Source: Gracilimonas sp040904925 (GTDB lineage Bacteria; Bacteroidota; Rhodothermia; Balneolales; Balneolaceae). From it: DNA of 64,000 bases. Shown one piece after another: positions 25,168-34,130 of the stretch; positions within the stretch are counted from its first letter, which is position 1, and the number at the start of each line of letters is the position of its first letter. Below the pieces are notes generated by a model that was given only the letters and a program-made list of their open reading frames with translations, made no database searches and was not told where the DNA came from. Made by a program: the position numbers and the translations under genes. Location of the stretch: assembly GCA_040904925.1 (NCBI GenBank), contig JBBDSP010000011.1, forward strand, positions 298,166 through 362,165, in the 5' to 3' direction.

Positions 25168-26355
25168 ATGACTATTTCAAACTTTACCCGGCTTACAGGA
25201 TTGCTACTTGTAGCCGGGTTTTTTTATTCTTGCGGATCATCACAGGTAAATATTGATGAACTGCTTTCCCAAAATAATTATCAACAGGCTTTAACTGAGA
25301 TTGATGCTCGTTTAGCTGAAGACCCCTCCCAGCCTCAGCTTTACATAACAAGGGCTCAAATTAATGCCGAACTGGCATTGGATACCGACCCGGAACTAAG
25401 AGCTGAACTTTACACGAACACCACAAATGATTTTCAATCTGCATTAGAATATGATGCAGATCAATCGCAGATCTCAACCATTGACAGTCTCCGACAACAG
25501 TACTGGAAGGGTGAGCATAATGCCGGCCTGCGAATATCTGAGAATGAAACTATATCTAACAGGTATCAGCGAGCCATGATCCATTTTCAAAATGCACTGA
25601 TCATAAGGAGTGACGCAATAAGTTCATATCGCAATCTCTCTGTGGCGCAGTTTAACCTTGGCAGAATTAATGATGCTATTAAAAGTCTGGAAACAGCATT
25701 TAACTATATAGAAGAACCTACTTCAGAGATGTATGAAAACCTGGGATATTTATATCTTGAAATAGGGAATCCTTCTGAAGCTGCAAGATATTATGAAATG
25801 GCTAACACCGACATTTCTGAAGACATAAACTTAGCCTTCGGACTTGTAAACGCATATATATCAAATGGCGACAGTGAAAATGCTTCCGATATATTGGAAT
25901 CACTAGTCGATGAAAACCCGGATAACGCAAATCTTAGAAACGTTTATGGAACTCAGCTTTATCAGATCACTTCTGATATTATGGAAGATCTCAAAAATGC
26001 CTACACTGATAAAGATTCAACCTTAGCTGAACAGATCAAACTAGAAGCAGAGGGAATGGGTGAAGAGGCTGAAGAACAACTTATTGAGGCATTCAGAAGA
26101 GATACTACGAATATTGAATATCTTGAAAGCTTAGCTGTATTCTATAACAATCTTTCTGCACAGTATTTATCTCTTAGAAATATCGCTTTCGAAGAGGACA
26201 AGCCTGCAATTCGTAGAAAAGCTTTTACACTCATCGATTTCGCCATCGATTATTATGACAGGCTATACAACCTCGATCCCAATAATGCTGAGTACCAGAA
26301 CAGGCTTGATGTATTGGATCAACTAAAAGAACGTCAAAACTCTTCCACAAATTAA
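25168..26355 (+). CDS. TPR-repeat lipoprotein B (paralogue of A)
   Basis: This 395-residue protein has a lipoprotein signal (TGLLLVAGFFYSC) and TPR-like repeats, for example QQALTEIDARLAEDPSQPQL and NLGYLYLEIGNPSEAARYY near 190. It resembles the upstream gene in length, lipobox position and the W-x-x-EHN motif (YWKGEHNAGL near residue 112), so the two probably arose by duplication. The gap to the next gene, the cystathionine-type enzyme, is 2 bp, and transcription may continue. A scaffold or assembly role in the envelope is inferred. Confidence 0.75.
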   Translation: MTISNFTRLTGLLLVAGFFYSCGSSQVNIDELLSQNNYQQALTEIDARLAEDPSQPQLYITRAQINAELALDTDPELRAELYTNTTNDFQSALEYDADQSQISTIDSLRQQYWKGEHNAGLRISENETISNRYQRAMIHFQNALIIRSDAISSYRNLSVAQFNLGRINDAIKSLETAFNYIEEPTSEMYENLGYLYLEIGNPSEAARYYEMANTDISEDINLAFGLVNAYISNGDSENASDILESLVDENPDNANLRNVYGTQLYQITSDIMEDLKNAYTDKDSTLAEQIKLEAEGMGEEAEEQLIEAFRRDTTNIEYLESLAVFYNNLSAQYLSLRNIAFEEDKPAIRRKAFTLIDFAIDYYDRLYNLDPNNAEYQNRLDVLDQLKERQNSSTN

Positions 26356-26357
26356 GT

Positions 26358-27494
26358 ATGAAATTTAACACCAAGACTATTCATGCAGGACAAAAGCCTG
26401 AAGAAACTTCAGGTGCGGTAATGCCCCCCATCTTTCAAACCTCAACCTATGCCCAGGAAGCCCCAAACAAACATAAGGGTTATGACTACGCAAGGGTAGG
26501 GAATCCAACCAGGACTGCTCTTGAGCAAATGATCGCAGGACTGGAAGGTGCTGATGAAGCCGCTTGCTTCTCAAGCGGTGTGGCAGCAATGGATGCGCTT
26601 ATGAAGATGCTTCGTCCAGGCGACCACGTTGTTACTACAAACGACCTTTATGGTGGTTCTTATCGCTTATTCACTAAGGTTTTTGAGCCTTACGGTATAG
26701 ATTTTACGTTTGTAGACATGACCGATCTCAATAAAGTTGAATCTGCTATAACAGATAAAACAAAACTGATGTGGATAGAAACCCCGACCAATCCATTACT
26801 CCGGATTGTGGATATTAAAGCATTGGTGGATCTTGCGAAACCAAGTAGGATTTTGACTGTAGTGGATAACACGTTTGCATCTCCATATCTGCAGCGACCT
26901 CTTGAGATGGGAGCTGATGCCGTTCTACATTCAGCTACAAAGTATCTGGCCGGCCATTCTGATGTAATTCACGGTGCCGTTGCCAGCTCCAATCAGGAGA
27001 TTATGGAAAACCTACGGTTTCAAACCAAAACAGGTGGTGCTGTTCCGGGTCCTATGGATTGCTACCTAACTCTCCGGGGAATCAAAACATTGAGTGTGCG
27101 TGTTCAGCGCTCAGTTGACAACGCTAAAAAGATCGCTCAATTCCTTGAAGGTCATGATAAAGTAGCTTCCGTTTTATATCCGGGACTCAAGTCTCATCCC
27201 CAGCATAAGCTTGCCAAAAGACAAATGGATGATTTTGGTGCTATGCTCTCATTCACTCTTAAGGATAACTCTATAGAAGCGGCCGTTAAATTTATGAGTA
27301 ATACAAAGATATTCACTCTTGCTGAAAGTTTAGGAGGAGTTGAATCTCTGATAAGTCATCCGGCATCTATGACACACGGCTCAATACCCAAAGATGTGCG
27401 GGAAAAGGCTGGCTTGAAAGACTCTCTGATCAGAATTTCAGTAGGAATTGAAGATGCTGACGACCTGATCGAAGACTTAGCTCAGGCATTTTAG
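26358..27494 (+). CDS. cystathionine gamma-synthase/lyase-type PLP enzyme
   Basis: This 378-residue protein belongs to the Cys/Met metabolism PLP family. It is recognisable from YDYARVGNPTRTALEQMI near residue 43, FSSGVAAMDALMK near 73, and the PLP-lysine region LHSATKYLAGHSDVIHG near 192-208. Alternatives within this family (cystathionine gamma-lyase, gamma-synthase, methionine gamma-lyase) cannot be told apart by motif alone. It begins 2 bp after the TPR lipoprotein gene, probably as part of one transcript. Confidence 0.92.
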   Translation: MKFNTKTIHAGQKPEETSGAVMPPIFQTSTYAQEAPNKHKGYDYARVGNPTRTALEQMIAGLEGADEAACFSSGVAAMDALMKMLRPGDHVVTTNDLYGGSYRLFTKVFEPYGIDFTFVDMTDLNKVESAITDKTKLMWIETPTNPLLRIVDIKALVDLAKPSRILTVVDNTFASPYLQRPLEMGADAVLHSATKYLAGHSDVIHGAVASSNQEIMENLRFQTKTGGAVPGPMDCYLTLRGIKTLSVRVQRSVDNAKKIAQFLEGHDKVASVLYPGLKSHPQHKLAKRQMDDFGAMLSFTLKDNSIEAAVKFMSNTKIFTLAESLGGVESLISHPASMTHGSIPKDVREKAGLKDSLIRISVGIEDADDLIEDLAQAF

Positions 27495-27577
27495 AATAAC
27501 ATCATTGCCAACCCTTTAGTATTTTCTTGCAACACAGAAAAGCGCTTACAGAATTTCTAATTTCAAATATTTTTATC

Positions 27578-28756
27578 ATGCGAGACGTAGTAATAGTATC
27601 AGCAAAACGAACTCCGATGGGCTCCTTTGGTGGAAGCCTTTCATCATTTACTGCACCGGAATTAGGTGCATCAGCTATCCTCGAAGCTGTAAAATCAGGC
27701 GGCATTAAACCTGATGATGTACAAGAAGTTTTAATGGGTAATGTATTATCAGCCGGAGTAGGACAAGCACCTGCCCGACAAGCTGCATTGAAAGCCGGAC
27801 TGAGTCAACGCACCCCTTCTACCACTGTAAATAAAGTGTGTGCTTCAGGTATGAAATCCATCATGATAGCCGCAGACCAAATTCGTTTGGGAGAAGCTGA
27901 TATTATTGTGGCCGGTGGAATGGAAAGCATGAGTAATGTACCCTACTATCTCCCAAAACAACGTTTTGGCGCAAAATACGGCCACACCCAAACTGAAGAT
28001 GGAATCGTAAAAGACGGTCTTTGGGATGTTTACAATGATTACCTGATGGGTAATGCCGGTGACCTTTGCGGCAGAGAATGCAACATTAGTCGTGAAGAAC
28101 AAGACGAGTATGCTATCACTTCCTATAAAAGAGCCATTGAAGCTACTGAAAAAGGATACTTCAAGGATGAAGTGATAAAGATGAAGGTTAAAGACCGAAA
28201 AGGAAACGTAACCGAAGTAGAAAAAGACGAAGAGCTTGACAAGGTTCGCTTTGAGAAAATACCTCAACTTCGCCCCGTTTTTGACAAAGAAGGAACGGTT
28301 ACGGCTGCAAATGCATCGAGCATTAATGATGGAGCTGCCGCTGTATTGGTTATGAGTGCTGATAAAGCTAAAGAACTTGGTCTCAAACCTCTTGCGAAGA
28401 TACTAAGCCATGCAAGTGCTGCAAAAGCACCTGAATGGTTTACAACTGCTCCGGCTGATGCAATTCCTATTGCATTGAAAAAAGCAGGACTGTCGAAAAA
28501 TGACATTGACCTATTTGAGATCAATGAAGCTTTTTCGGTGGTTGCGCTTGCCAATAATCAGATCCTTGAACTGGATCCTGAAAAAGTTAATATCCATGGT
28601 GGAGCAGTAAGTATTGGTCATCCGCTGGGATGTTCAGGTGCACGAATTATTGTTACCCTGATCCATGCCTTGAAGAGAACGAAAGGCAAATATGGTTGTG
28701 CCGGCATTTGTAATGGCGGCGGCGGGGCCTCATCCCTCATTCTTGAAATGCTTTAA
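27578..28756 (+). CDS. acetyl-CoA acetyltransferase (thiolase)
   Basis: This 392-residue enzyme condenses or cleaves acetoacetyl-CoA. The start at the ATG at 27578 (MRDVVIVSAKRTPMGSFGG) is chosen over an upstream TTG because it gives the family N-terminus. The active-site Cys is in TVNKVCASGMKSIM near residue 88, the His in GGAVSIGHPLGCSGAR near 345, and the second Cys in CAGICNGGGGASS near 380. The last of these differs slightly from the usual CIGGGQG. It is followed by a strong terminator and probably works with the acyl-CoA dehydrogenases and PccB in the window, in fatty-acid or branched-chain metabolism. Confidence 0.95.
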   Translation: MRDVVIVSAKRTPMGSFGGSLSSFTAPELGASAILEAVKSGGIKPDDVQEVLMGNVLSAGVGQAPARQAALKAGLSQRTPSTTVNKVCASGMKSIMIAADQIRLGEADIIVAGGMESMSNVPYYLPKQRFGAKYGHTQTEDGIVKDGLWDVYNDYLMGNAGDLCGRECNISREEQDEYAITSYKRAIEATEKGYFKDEVIKMKVKDRKGNVTEVEKDEELDKVRFEKIPQLRPVFDKEGTVTAANASSINDGAAAVLVMSADKAKELGLKPLAKILSHASAAKAPEWFTTAPADAIPIALKKAGLSKNDIDLFEINEAFSVVALANNQILELDPEKVNIHGGAVSIGHPLGCSGARIIVTLIHALKRTKGKYGCAGICNGGGGASSLILEML

Positions 28757-28764
28757 ATATTATT

Positions 28765-28797
28765 TGAGCCCGTTTTTTTAAACGGGCTCATTTTTTT
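28765..28797 (+). terminator. intrinsic terminator after the thiolase gene
   Basis: An 11-bp stem (28765-28775 with 28780-28790) with a TTTT loop is followed by seven T residues (28791-28797). It sits 8 bp after the thiolase stop and separates this unit from the porU operon. Confidence 0.95.
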
Positions 28798-28798
28798 G

Positions 28799-28827
28799 TT
28801 GACATTATTGGTTCTCCAACATATTAT
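28799..28827 (+). promoter_or_regulatory. sigma70-like promoter upstream of porU
   Basis: TTGACA at 28799-28804 and TATTAT at 28822-28827 are separated by 17 nt, close to the general sigma70 consensus. It lies directly after the thiolase terminator and about 195 bp before the porU start, implying a long leader. It is not the usual Bacteroidota form, so the call is tentative. Confidence 0.4.
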
Positions 28828-29021
28828 ATCACTGAATTAAAATAAGACCTGCTTATATAGATAATCGCTACTATTCATCTAAAAAAAACAACGAACCAAA
28901 GGGGTTACTCTATACTTATCCAAACAGGTCAATTTTAACACGAAGTACTATATCATATATAGAAATACTGCTACAAAGTTTTAAGCGTTAACCATACGCA
29001 CATTGTAAATAACTCGTTCAT

Positions 29022-32000
29022 ATGCTTAACAAGCTACTTTTTATCAGTGGTTTGCTTTGCTTATTAATTGCTCAGGTTACAGAAGCCCGGCAACTTAAAG
29101 TAGTAGCAGAAACTAATTCCTTTACGGATTATGAGTTCATAAATAATGAACTCAAGGTTATGTCACCTATTGGTGTTACTGTACCAGTTGCAGGAAATAC
29201 ACCACGATTCCAAGTTCTTGAGCAAGTTGTTACAAGCTCTCCACTAATAGTTTCCTCCGAAAGAGCTCATGTAATGTCACTGTCTGATATCAACAAACCC
29301 CTTATAGAAATTTCAGAACCGGGGGGTTATCGAGGACAAAGAGTAAGTGCTTTGAGTATCAATGTTGCCAGGTTTGATGAAAGCGAGACCGAGATTCTTC
29401 AAAAGTTGAAGCTCAGAGTTTATAAAGGTGGTGATGCCATAGTCCCAAACACCCAAATGGCAAAATCAGCCCAGTCTGCTAATTTTAATTCCGGCATCTG
29501 GTATAAAATACCTATAACAAGAAACAGTATCTATACGCTTAACGCTGATTACCTGGAAGAATTAGGAATCAATGTTAACGAAATTGATCCAAGAAATATT
29601 CAGGTCTGGGGAACCGGAGGCTATCAGTTACCTGAGCAAAATAGTGAACCAAGGCCTCAACTCACTCAGATTCCAATTTTAGTTGAAGGGCAAACGGGCG
29701 AATCATTCGACAATAACGATCGAGTAATTTTTTATGCTAACAGCCCAAATAAAGTAACCCGCGAAAATGGCACTTACTCACATAGTTTACATCCCTATAG
29801 TAATGAAAACTATGTTTTTCTAACCATAGCTGACCAGCCCGGATCTCGCCTTTCTGTTCAAAATAGCAATATCAATCCTTCAAGAACTATCACATCTTTT
29901 AAAGATTTTATTTGGAAAGAAGGTGAATTGTATAAAGTAGAAGAACGTATAAAATCAGGAAGAAACTGGCTTGGACAACGTTTTGAGTCCTCCAGCAATA
30001 GAACCTTAGTTTCTATTTTCCGGGACACCCTCTCGGGACTAATCCCAAATCAGCCGATTGAAATATCCGGACAATTTGTAAACAGATCTACAAGTAACGC
30101 CTCTTTTCAAATTCAGGTCAATGGTTCCCAGATATCTACTCTATTTATTCCTCAATCCGGTTCATACACCAGCAGTGAGGGAAGAGCCGGCGTAGCTCGT
30201 TCATTTTCTGAGACGCTTAATGGAAATACCAATGGTGACATAATTGAGGTAAGTGCTGCCTACAATCATAATGCAAATGGCTCTACAGGGTATTTCGACT
30301 GGCTAAGGATCGGAGCGGAGCGGGAACTCAGGGCAGAAAATAATTTCCTCTACTTTTACTCCCCTGAAGACGGAGCCGGAAATGAATTGGCTCAATATGA
30401 ATTGACAGGCTTCAGCAGTGAACCTATTGTGATGGATGTCACCGATGTAACCTCTCCAAAACTGTTATCAGGCTCATTTTCCGGAAATAGCTTTTCTTTC
30501 AATTATAAATCAGGTGATGACCTGCATTTTATCGCACAATCTGCTTTCCGAACGCCAGAGCCCGGAAAGCGTATAGAGCAACAACATCTGCGAGGCATTT
30601 CAGATTATCCCGATTACGTAATTGTTACTTCACCCGACTTCTTAGATCACGCTCAAGAACTTGCATCATACCGAGCCAATGAAGATGGATTGACACCAGT
30701 TGTTGTTACTCAGGAACAAATTATGAATGAGTTCTCAGGAGGGGGCATCGATCCGGCGGCTATCCGTGATTACACAAAATTTCTATATGACCGGGCACTG
30801 ACGAATAATCAGGAACCACCCAAATACCTGCTCCTTTTTGGGGATACTACTTTTGATTATAAAGGCATAATCAGCAATAGTTTTACTAATTATGTAGTGA
30901 CCTATCAAAGTGAAGAATCTCTGCACAGAACTGCCTCATATGCCACCGACGATTTCTTTGGTTTTATGGATGATAACGAAGGAGATCTGGATATAAACGG
31001 CAGCGGAGAGACCCCGGGTTCTCATCTTCTCGATATCGGTATTGGGCGAATTTCTGCCCAAACTCGTGCAGAAGCTTCCGTAGCGGTTCAAAAGATCAAA
31101 GACTATGAAAACCCCGCTAATACAGGTTCGTGGCAGAATCTATTTAGCTTTGCGGCCGATGATGACTTCCCTGATGTGGAGCGAAACAAAGACCTTCATG
31201 TACTCAATGCAGATGAAACTGCTGAAAGGATGAATATCATTGAACCGGGGATTCGCCTGAAAAAGATCTATGAGTTCGATTATCCTGAAGAGATCACCGG
31301 AGGTGGCCGTGAAGTACCTGGAGCTACCCAAGATTTTATTAACACCATTAACAACGGAACTCTTGTCCTCAACTATTCAGGTCACGGAAATGAGCAAACA
31401 CTATCTGATGAAAACCTCTTCCGCAGTGAATATATACCAAACCTAACTAACAGGGATCGGCTTACCGTACTTGTTACCGCAACCTGTCAGTTTGGTCGGT
31501 ATGATGATATTGATGCTCAGTCCGGGGCAGAGCAACTTGTTTTTGCAAGTAATGGAGGGGCTATTGCAGCCTTCACTACAACCCGGGTAGTTTATACCGG
31601 TTCCGGAATAACAGCCCGAAACAATTTTGGATTAAATGTGGCTCTTTCACAGCGAATGATAGAACGAAGTGCTAATAATACTCCCAAACGTTTTGGGGAT
31701 ATTTACCTGGATACAAAAAACACCTCGATCGGAGGTTCACCCGTTATTACATCACGGAACAGTAAGAAGTTTATTTTAATCGGGGATCCCGCTACAAAAT
31801 TCAGGTTGCCGGAATCCAGATCTGAGATCACATCAGTAAATGATTATACAGAAACAGGAGAAGATACTACCCTTACTATCCGCGCTTTAGATCAAGTTAC
31901 TCTTTCAGGTTCAATTTCTGAACTTGACGGTACCCCACTAAACTCTTTTAATGGAGAAGCTTCTATTACTGTACTGGATGCCAACCGAACCGTGAATTTA

Positions 32001-32927
32001 CCTGCAGACCGAGATTGGGTACAAGAAGACCGATGTAACTTAACCGGTTGTAAGTATACTGTAGAGAATGATGTTCTCTTCAGAGGCAAAGCAGGCGTTG
32101 AAAACGGACAGTTCAATTCCACCTTTATAGTCCCCAAGGATATTAGCTTTTCTGATAGTACCGGCCGCATCATTGTATTTGCCAATAGTGAAGGAAAAAC
32201 CGCAGGAGGCTCATTCACAAAAATAAAATTTAACGGCATTAATGAAGATGCCTTTGACGACAAAACCGGCCCAAAGCTTGATATTTATCTTAATGACGAA
32301 CGTTTTGTAAACGGAAACCTGGTAAACAGTTCACCGAATTTAATTATAGAATTAGAAGACCAATCTGGAATAAACACAACAGGAACAGGAGTAGGACATG
32401 AGTTAATTGCTACTATCGATACCAAACCACAACAATCATTTGTCCTCAATGATTTTTATGAGGGTAGTTTAAATGATTTCACGCGGGGGCGTGTCGAGTA
32501 CCCCTTGGATGAAATTCCTGAGGGTAGCTATAGCCTCAAAGTTAGAGCATGGGATGTACATAACAATTTTTCAGAAGAGGAGATCTTTTTTGAAGTTGCA
32601 TCGAATGATGAGTTAAGTGTACGAAATGTATACAACTACCCAAACCCGATGAATAATGTCACCCGATTTACCTTTGAACATAATCAACCGGGCAATCCAT
32701 TAGATGTATCCGTTCGGATATTCACACTAAGCGGAAAACCGGTTCAATACATTGAAAATCAACTCATAACTACAAGTTCATATGCCAGTATTTCATGGGA
32801 TGGCCGTGACCGGGATCATAATCGTCTGGGTAACGGTACTTATATTTATGTGCTTCGGGTTGCAACAAATACCCCAAAAGGAAGACAAAAAGCAGAGCAA
32901 ATCGAAAAGCTCGTAATTATTCGATGA
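29022..32927 (+). CDS. porU: type IX secretion signal peptidase PorU
   Basis: This 1301-residue protein begins with a signal peptide and contains a C25 gingipain-family caspase-like domain. The catalytic dyad is visible as His788 in LNYSGHGNEQ and Cys822 in VTATCQFGRYDD; the spacing of 34 residues equals that of known PorU. PorU is the T9SS sortase: it removes the C-terminal signal of secreted cargo and transfers the cargo to anionic lipopolysaccharide at the cell surface. The C-terminal 85 residues hold a FlgD/T9SS-like immunoglobulin domain beginning NYPNPMNNVTRF. The gene for its partner PorV follows after 48 bp. Confidence 0.93.
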   Translation: MLNKLLFISGLLCLLIAQVTEARQLKVVAETNSFTDYEFINNELKVMSPIGVTVPVAGNTPRFQVLEQVVTSSPLIVSSERAHVMSLSDINKPLIEISEPGGYRGQRVSALSINVARFDESETEILQKLKLRVYKGGDAIVPNTQMAKSAQSANFNSGIWYKIPITRNSIYTLNADYLEELGINVNEIDPRNIQVWGTGGYQLPEQNSEPRPQLTQIPILVEGQTGESFDNNDRVIFYANSPNKVTRENGTYSHSLHPYSNENYVFLTIADQPGSRLSVQNSNINPSRTITSFKDFIWKEGELYKVEERIKSGRNWLGQRFESSSNRTLVSIFRDTLSGLIPNQPIEISGQFVNRSTSNASFQIQVNGSQISTLFIPQSGSYTSSEGRAGVARSFSETLNGNTNGDIIEVSAAYNHNANGSTGYFDWLRIGAERELRAENNFLYFYSPEDGAGNELAQYELTGFSSEPIVMDVTDVTSPKLLSGSFSGNSFSFNYKSGDDLHFIAQSAFRTPEPGKRIEQQHLRGISDYPDYVIVTSPDFLDHAQELASYRANEDGLTPVVVTQEQIMNEFSGGGIDPAAIRDYTKFLYDRALTNNQEPPKYLLLFGDTTFDYKGIISNSFTNYVVTYQSEESLHRTASYATDDFFGFMDDNEGDLDINGSGETPGSHLLDIGIGRISAQTRAEASVAVQKIKDYENPANTGSWQNLFSFAADDDFPDVERNKDLHVLNADETAERMNIIEPGIRLKKIYEFDYPEEITGGGREVPGATQDFINTINNGTLVLNYSGHGNEQTLSDENLFRSEYIPNLTNRDRLTVLVTATCQFGRYDDIDAQSGAEQLVFASNGGAIAAFTTTRVVYTGSGITARNNFGLNVALSQRMIERSANNTPKRFGDIYLDTKNTSIGGSPVITSRNSKKFILIGDPATKFRLPESRSEITSVNDYTETGEDTTLTIRALDQVTLSGSISELDGTPLNSFNGEASITVLDANRTVNLPADRDWVQEDRCNLTGCKYTVENDVLFRGKAGVENGQFNSTFIVPKDISFSDSTGRIIVFANSEGKTAGGSFTKIKFNGINEDAFDDKTGPKLDIYLNDERFVNGNLVNSSPNLIIELEDQSGINTTGTGVGHELIATIDTKPQQSFVLNDFYEGSLNDFTRGRVEYPLDEIPEGSYSLKVRAWDVHNNFSEEEIFFEVASNDELSVRNVYNYPNPMNNVTRFTFEHNQPGNPLDVSVRIFTLSGKPVQYIENQLITTSSYASISWDGRDRDHNRLGNGTYIYVLRVATNTPKGRQKAEQIEKLVIIR

Positions 32928-32975
32928 CATCGTAAATTAACTTTGAATCACTTATATTTATAAAAAATCAGCTAT

Positions 32976-34127
32976 ATGAAAAGGACAGTATCTATATTAG
33001 CGACAGGATTATTATTTATGCTACCTGCCATTTCAAATGCGCAGGTTGCGATCACTGCTGTACCATTCCTCCAAATTGAACCCGACTCAAGGGGTGCCGG
33101 AATGGGTAATACAGGAGTAGCCATTGCGGATAATGCTTCCGCTTTATTCTGGAACCCGGCGGGTTTAGCCTTTCAGGAAGGTAATAACCAAGCCAGCATA
33201 ACCCACTCGAACTGGCTTGCCAATTTTAATGTAAGTGACCTCTTCTACGACTATGTGGTTGGGAAATATTACATAGAAGGAATCGGAACCATTGGGGCTC
33301 ACCTCACCTACTTAAATTTAGGTGAACAGATAGAAACACGTGAATCCGGACCTGAACCGATCTCCCGATTCAATAGTTACGAAGTGGCTTTTGGAGCTTC
33401 ATATGGGCATAGATTCAGTGAAAATTTTGCTACCGGTACCAGCTTGAGGCTTATCTACTCAAGTCTTGCAAGCGGTACTTCCATAAGCGCTCAGCAGGTT
33501 AATCCCGGAAGCAGTGTAGCTGTTGACCTTTCCTTTCTGTACCGAACAGACCCATTTGCAGTGGGCGGACGTGATGCCAGATTTAGTTTCGGAACCAACC
33601 TTTCAAACTTAGGCCCCGGCATTCAGTACACTGATAATGCTCAAAAAGATCCGCTCCCAACCGTTCTTCGGTTTGGCTGGGCTTTCGATCTTGATCTGGA
33701 TGATGAAGGAATTAACCGCGTTACCATCGCCAACGATATTTCCAAGATCATGGCCAGAACTAAAGCCGAATACAATGATGACGGCCAAGGTAATACAGAT
33801 ACAACCATAGTAGCCTCCGGTCCTTTAGAAGCCCTGTTTAATTCCTGGAGCAGCTTTGAACGATTTGACGGCACCAATACGGTTGAAGTAGGTCTTATGC
33901 AGCAGTTTATGATAGGTGCCGGACTCGAATACTGGTACGCTGATCAATTCGCTTTACGTGGCGGTTATTATTTTGAAGACCCTCAGAACGGTGACAGAGA
34001 GTACATCACATTTGGTGCCGGTATTCGATATAACTTTTTTGGGGTCGATTTCAGCTACATCAAAACCCTTGAATCTGATCATCCCCTCGCAAACACACTG
34101 CGATTCAGCTTGCTCATTGATTTTTAA
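32976..34127 (+). CDS. porV: type IX secretion outer-membrane protein PorV
   Basis: This 383-residue protein has a signal peptide (to about ISNAQ, residue 23) followed by a FadL-like outer-membrane barrel. The PorV pattern LQIEPDSRGAGMGNTGVAIA appears near residues 33-52, with the conserved ASALFWNPAGLAF near 56. PorV shuttles T9SS cargo from the secretion channel to the PorU sortase. It directly follows porU and precedes, by 3 bp, a protein with a T9SS sorting domain. Paralogues PorQ/PorV are similar, but the position next to porU favours PorV. Confidence 0.93.
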   Translation: MKRTVSILATGLLFMLPAISNAQVAITAVPFLQIEPDSRGAGMGNTGVAIADNASALFWNPAGLAFQEGNNQASITHSNWLANFNVSDLFYDYVVGKYYIEGIGTIGAHLTYLNLGEQIETRESGPEPISRFNSYEVAFGASYGHRFSENFATGTSLRLIYSSLASGTSISAQQVNPGSSVAVDLSFLYRTDPFAVGGRDARFSFGTNLSNLGPGIQYTDNAQKDPLPTVLRFGWAFDLDLDDEGINRVTIANDISKIMARTKAEYNDDGQGNTDTTIVASGPLEALFNSWSSFERFDGTNTVEVGLMQQFMIGAGLEYWYADQFALRGGYYFEDPQNGDREYITFGAGIRYNFFGVDFSYIKTLESDHPLANTLRFSLLIDF

Positions 34128-34130
34128 TAC

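Noticed and set aside
27845..28267. 140-codon open frame antisense to the thiolase gene
   Set aside because: The thiolase on the other strand is conserved and complete, and the antisense product is Phe-rich with no family features.
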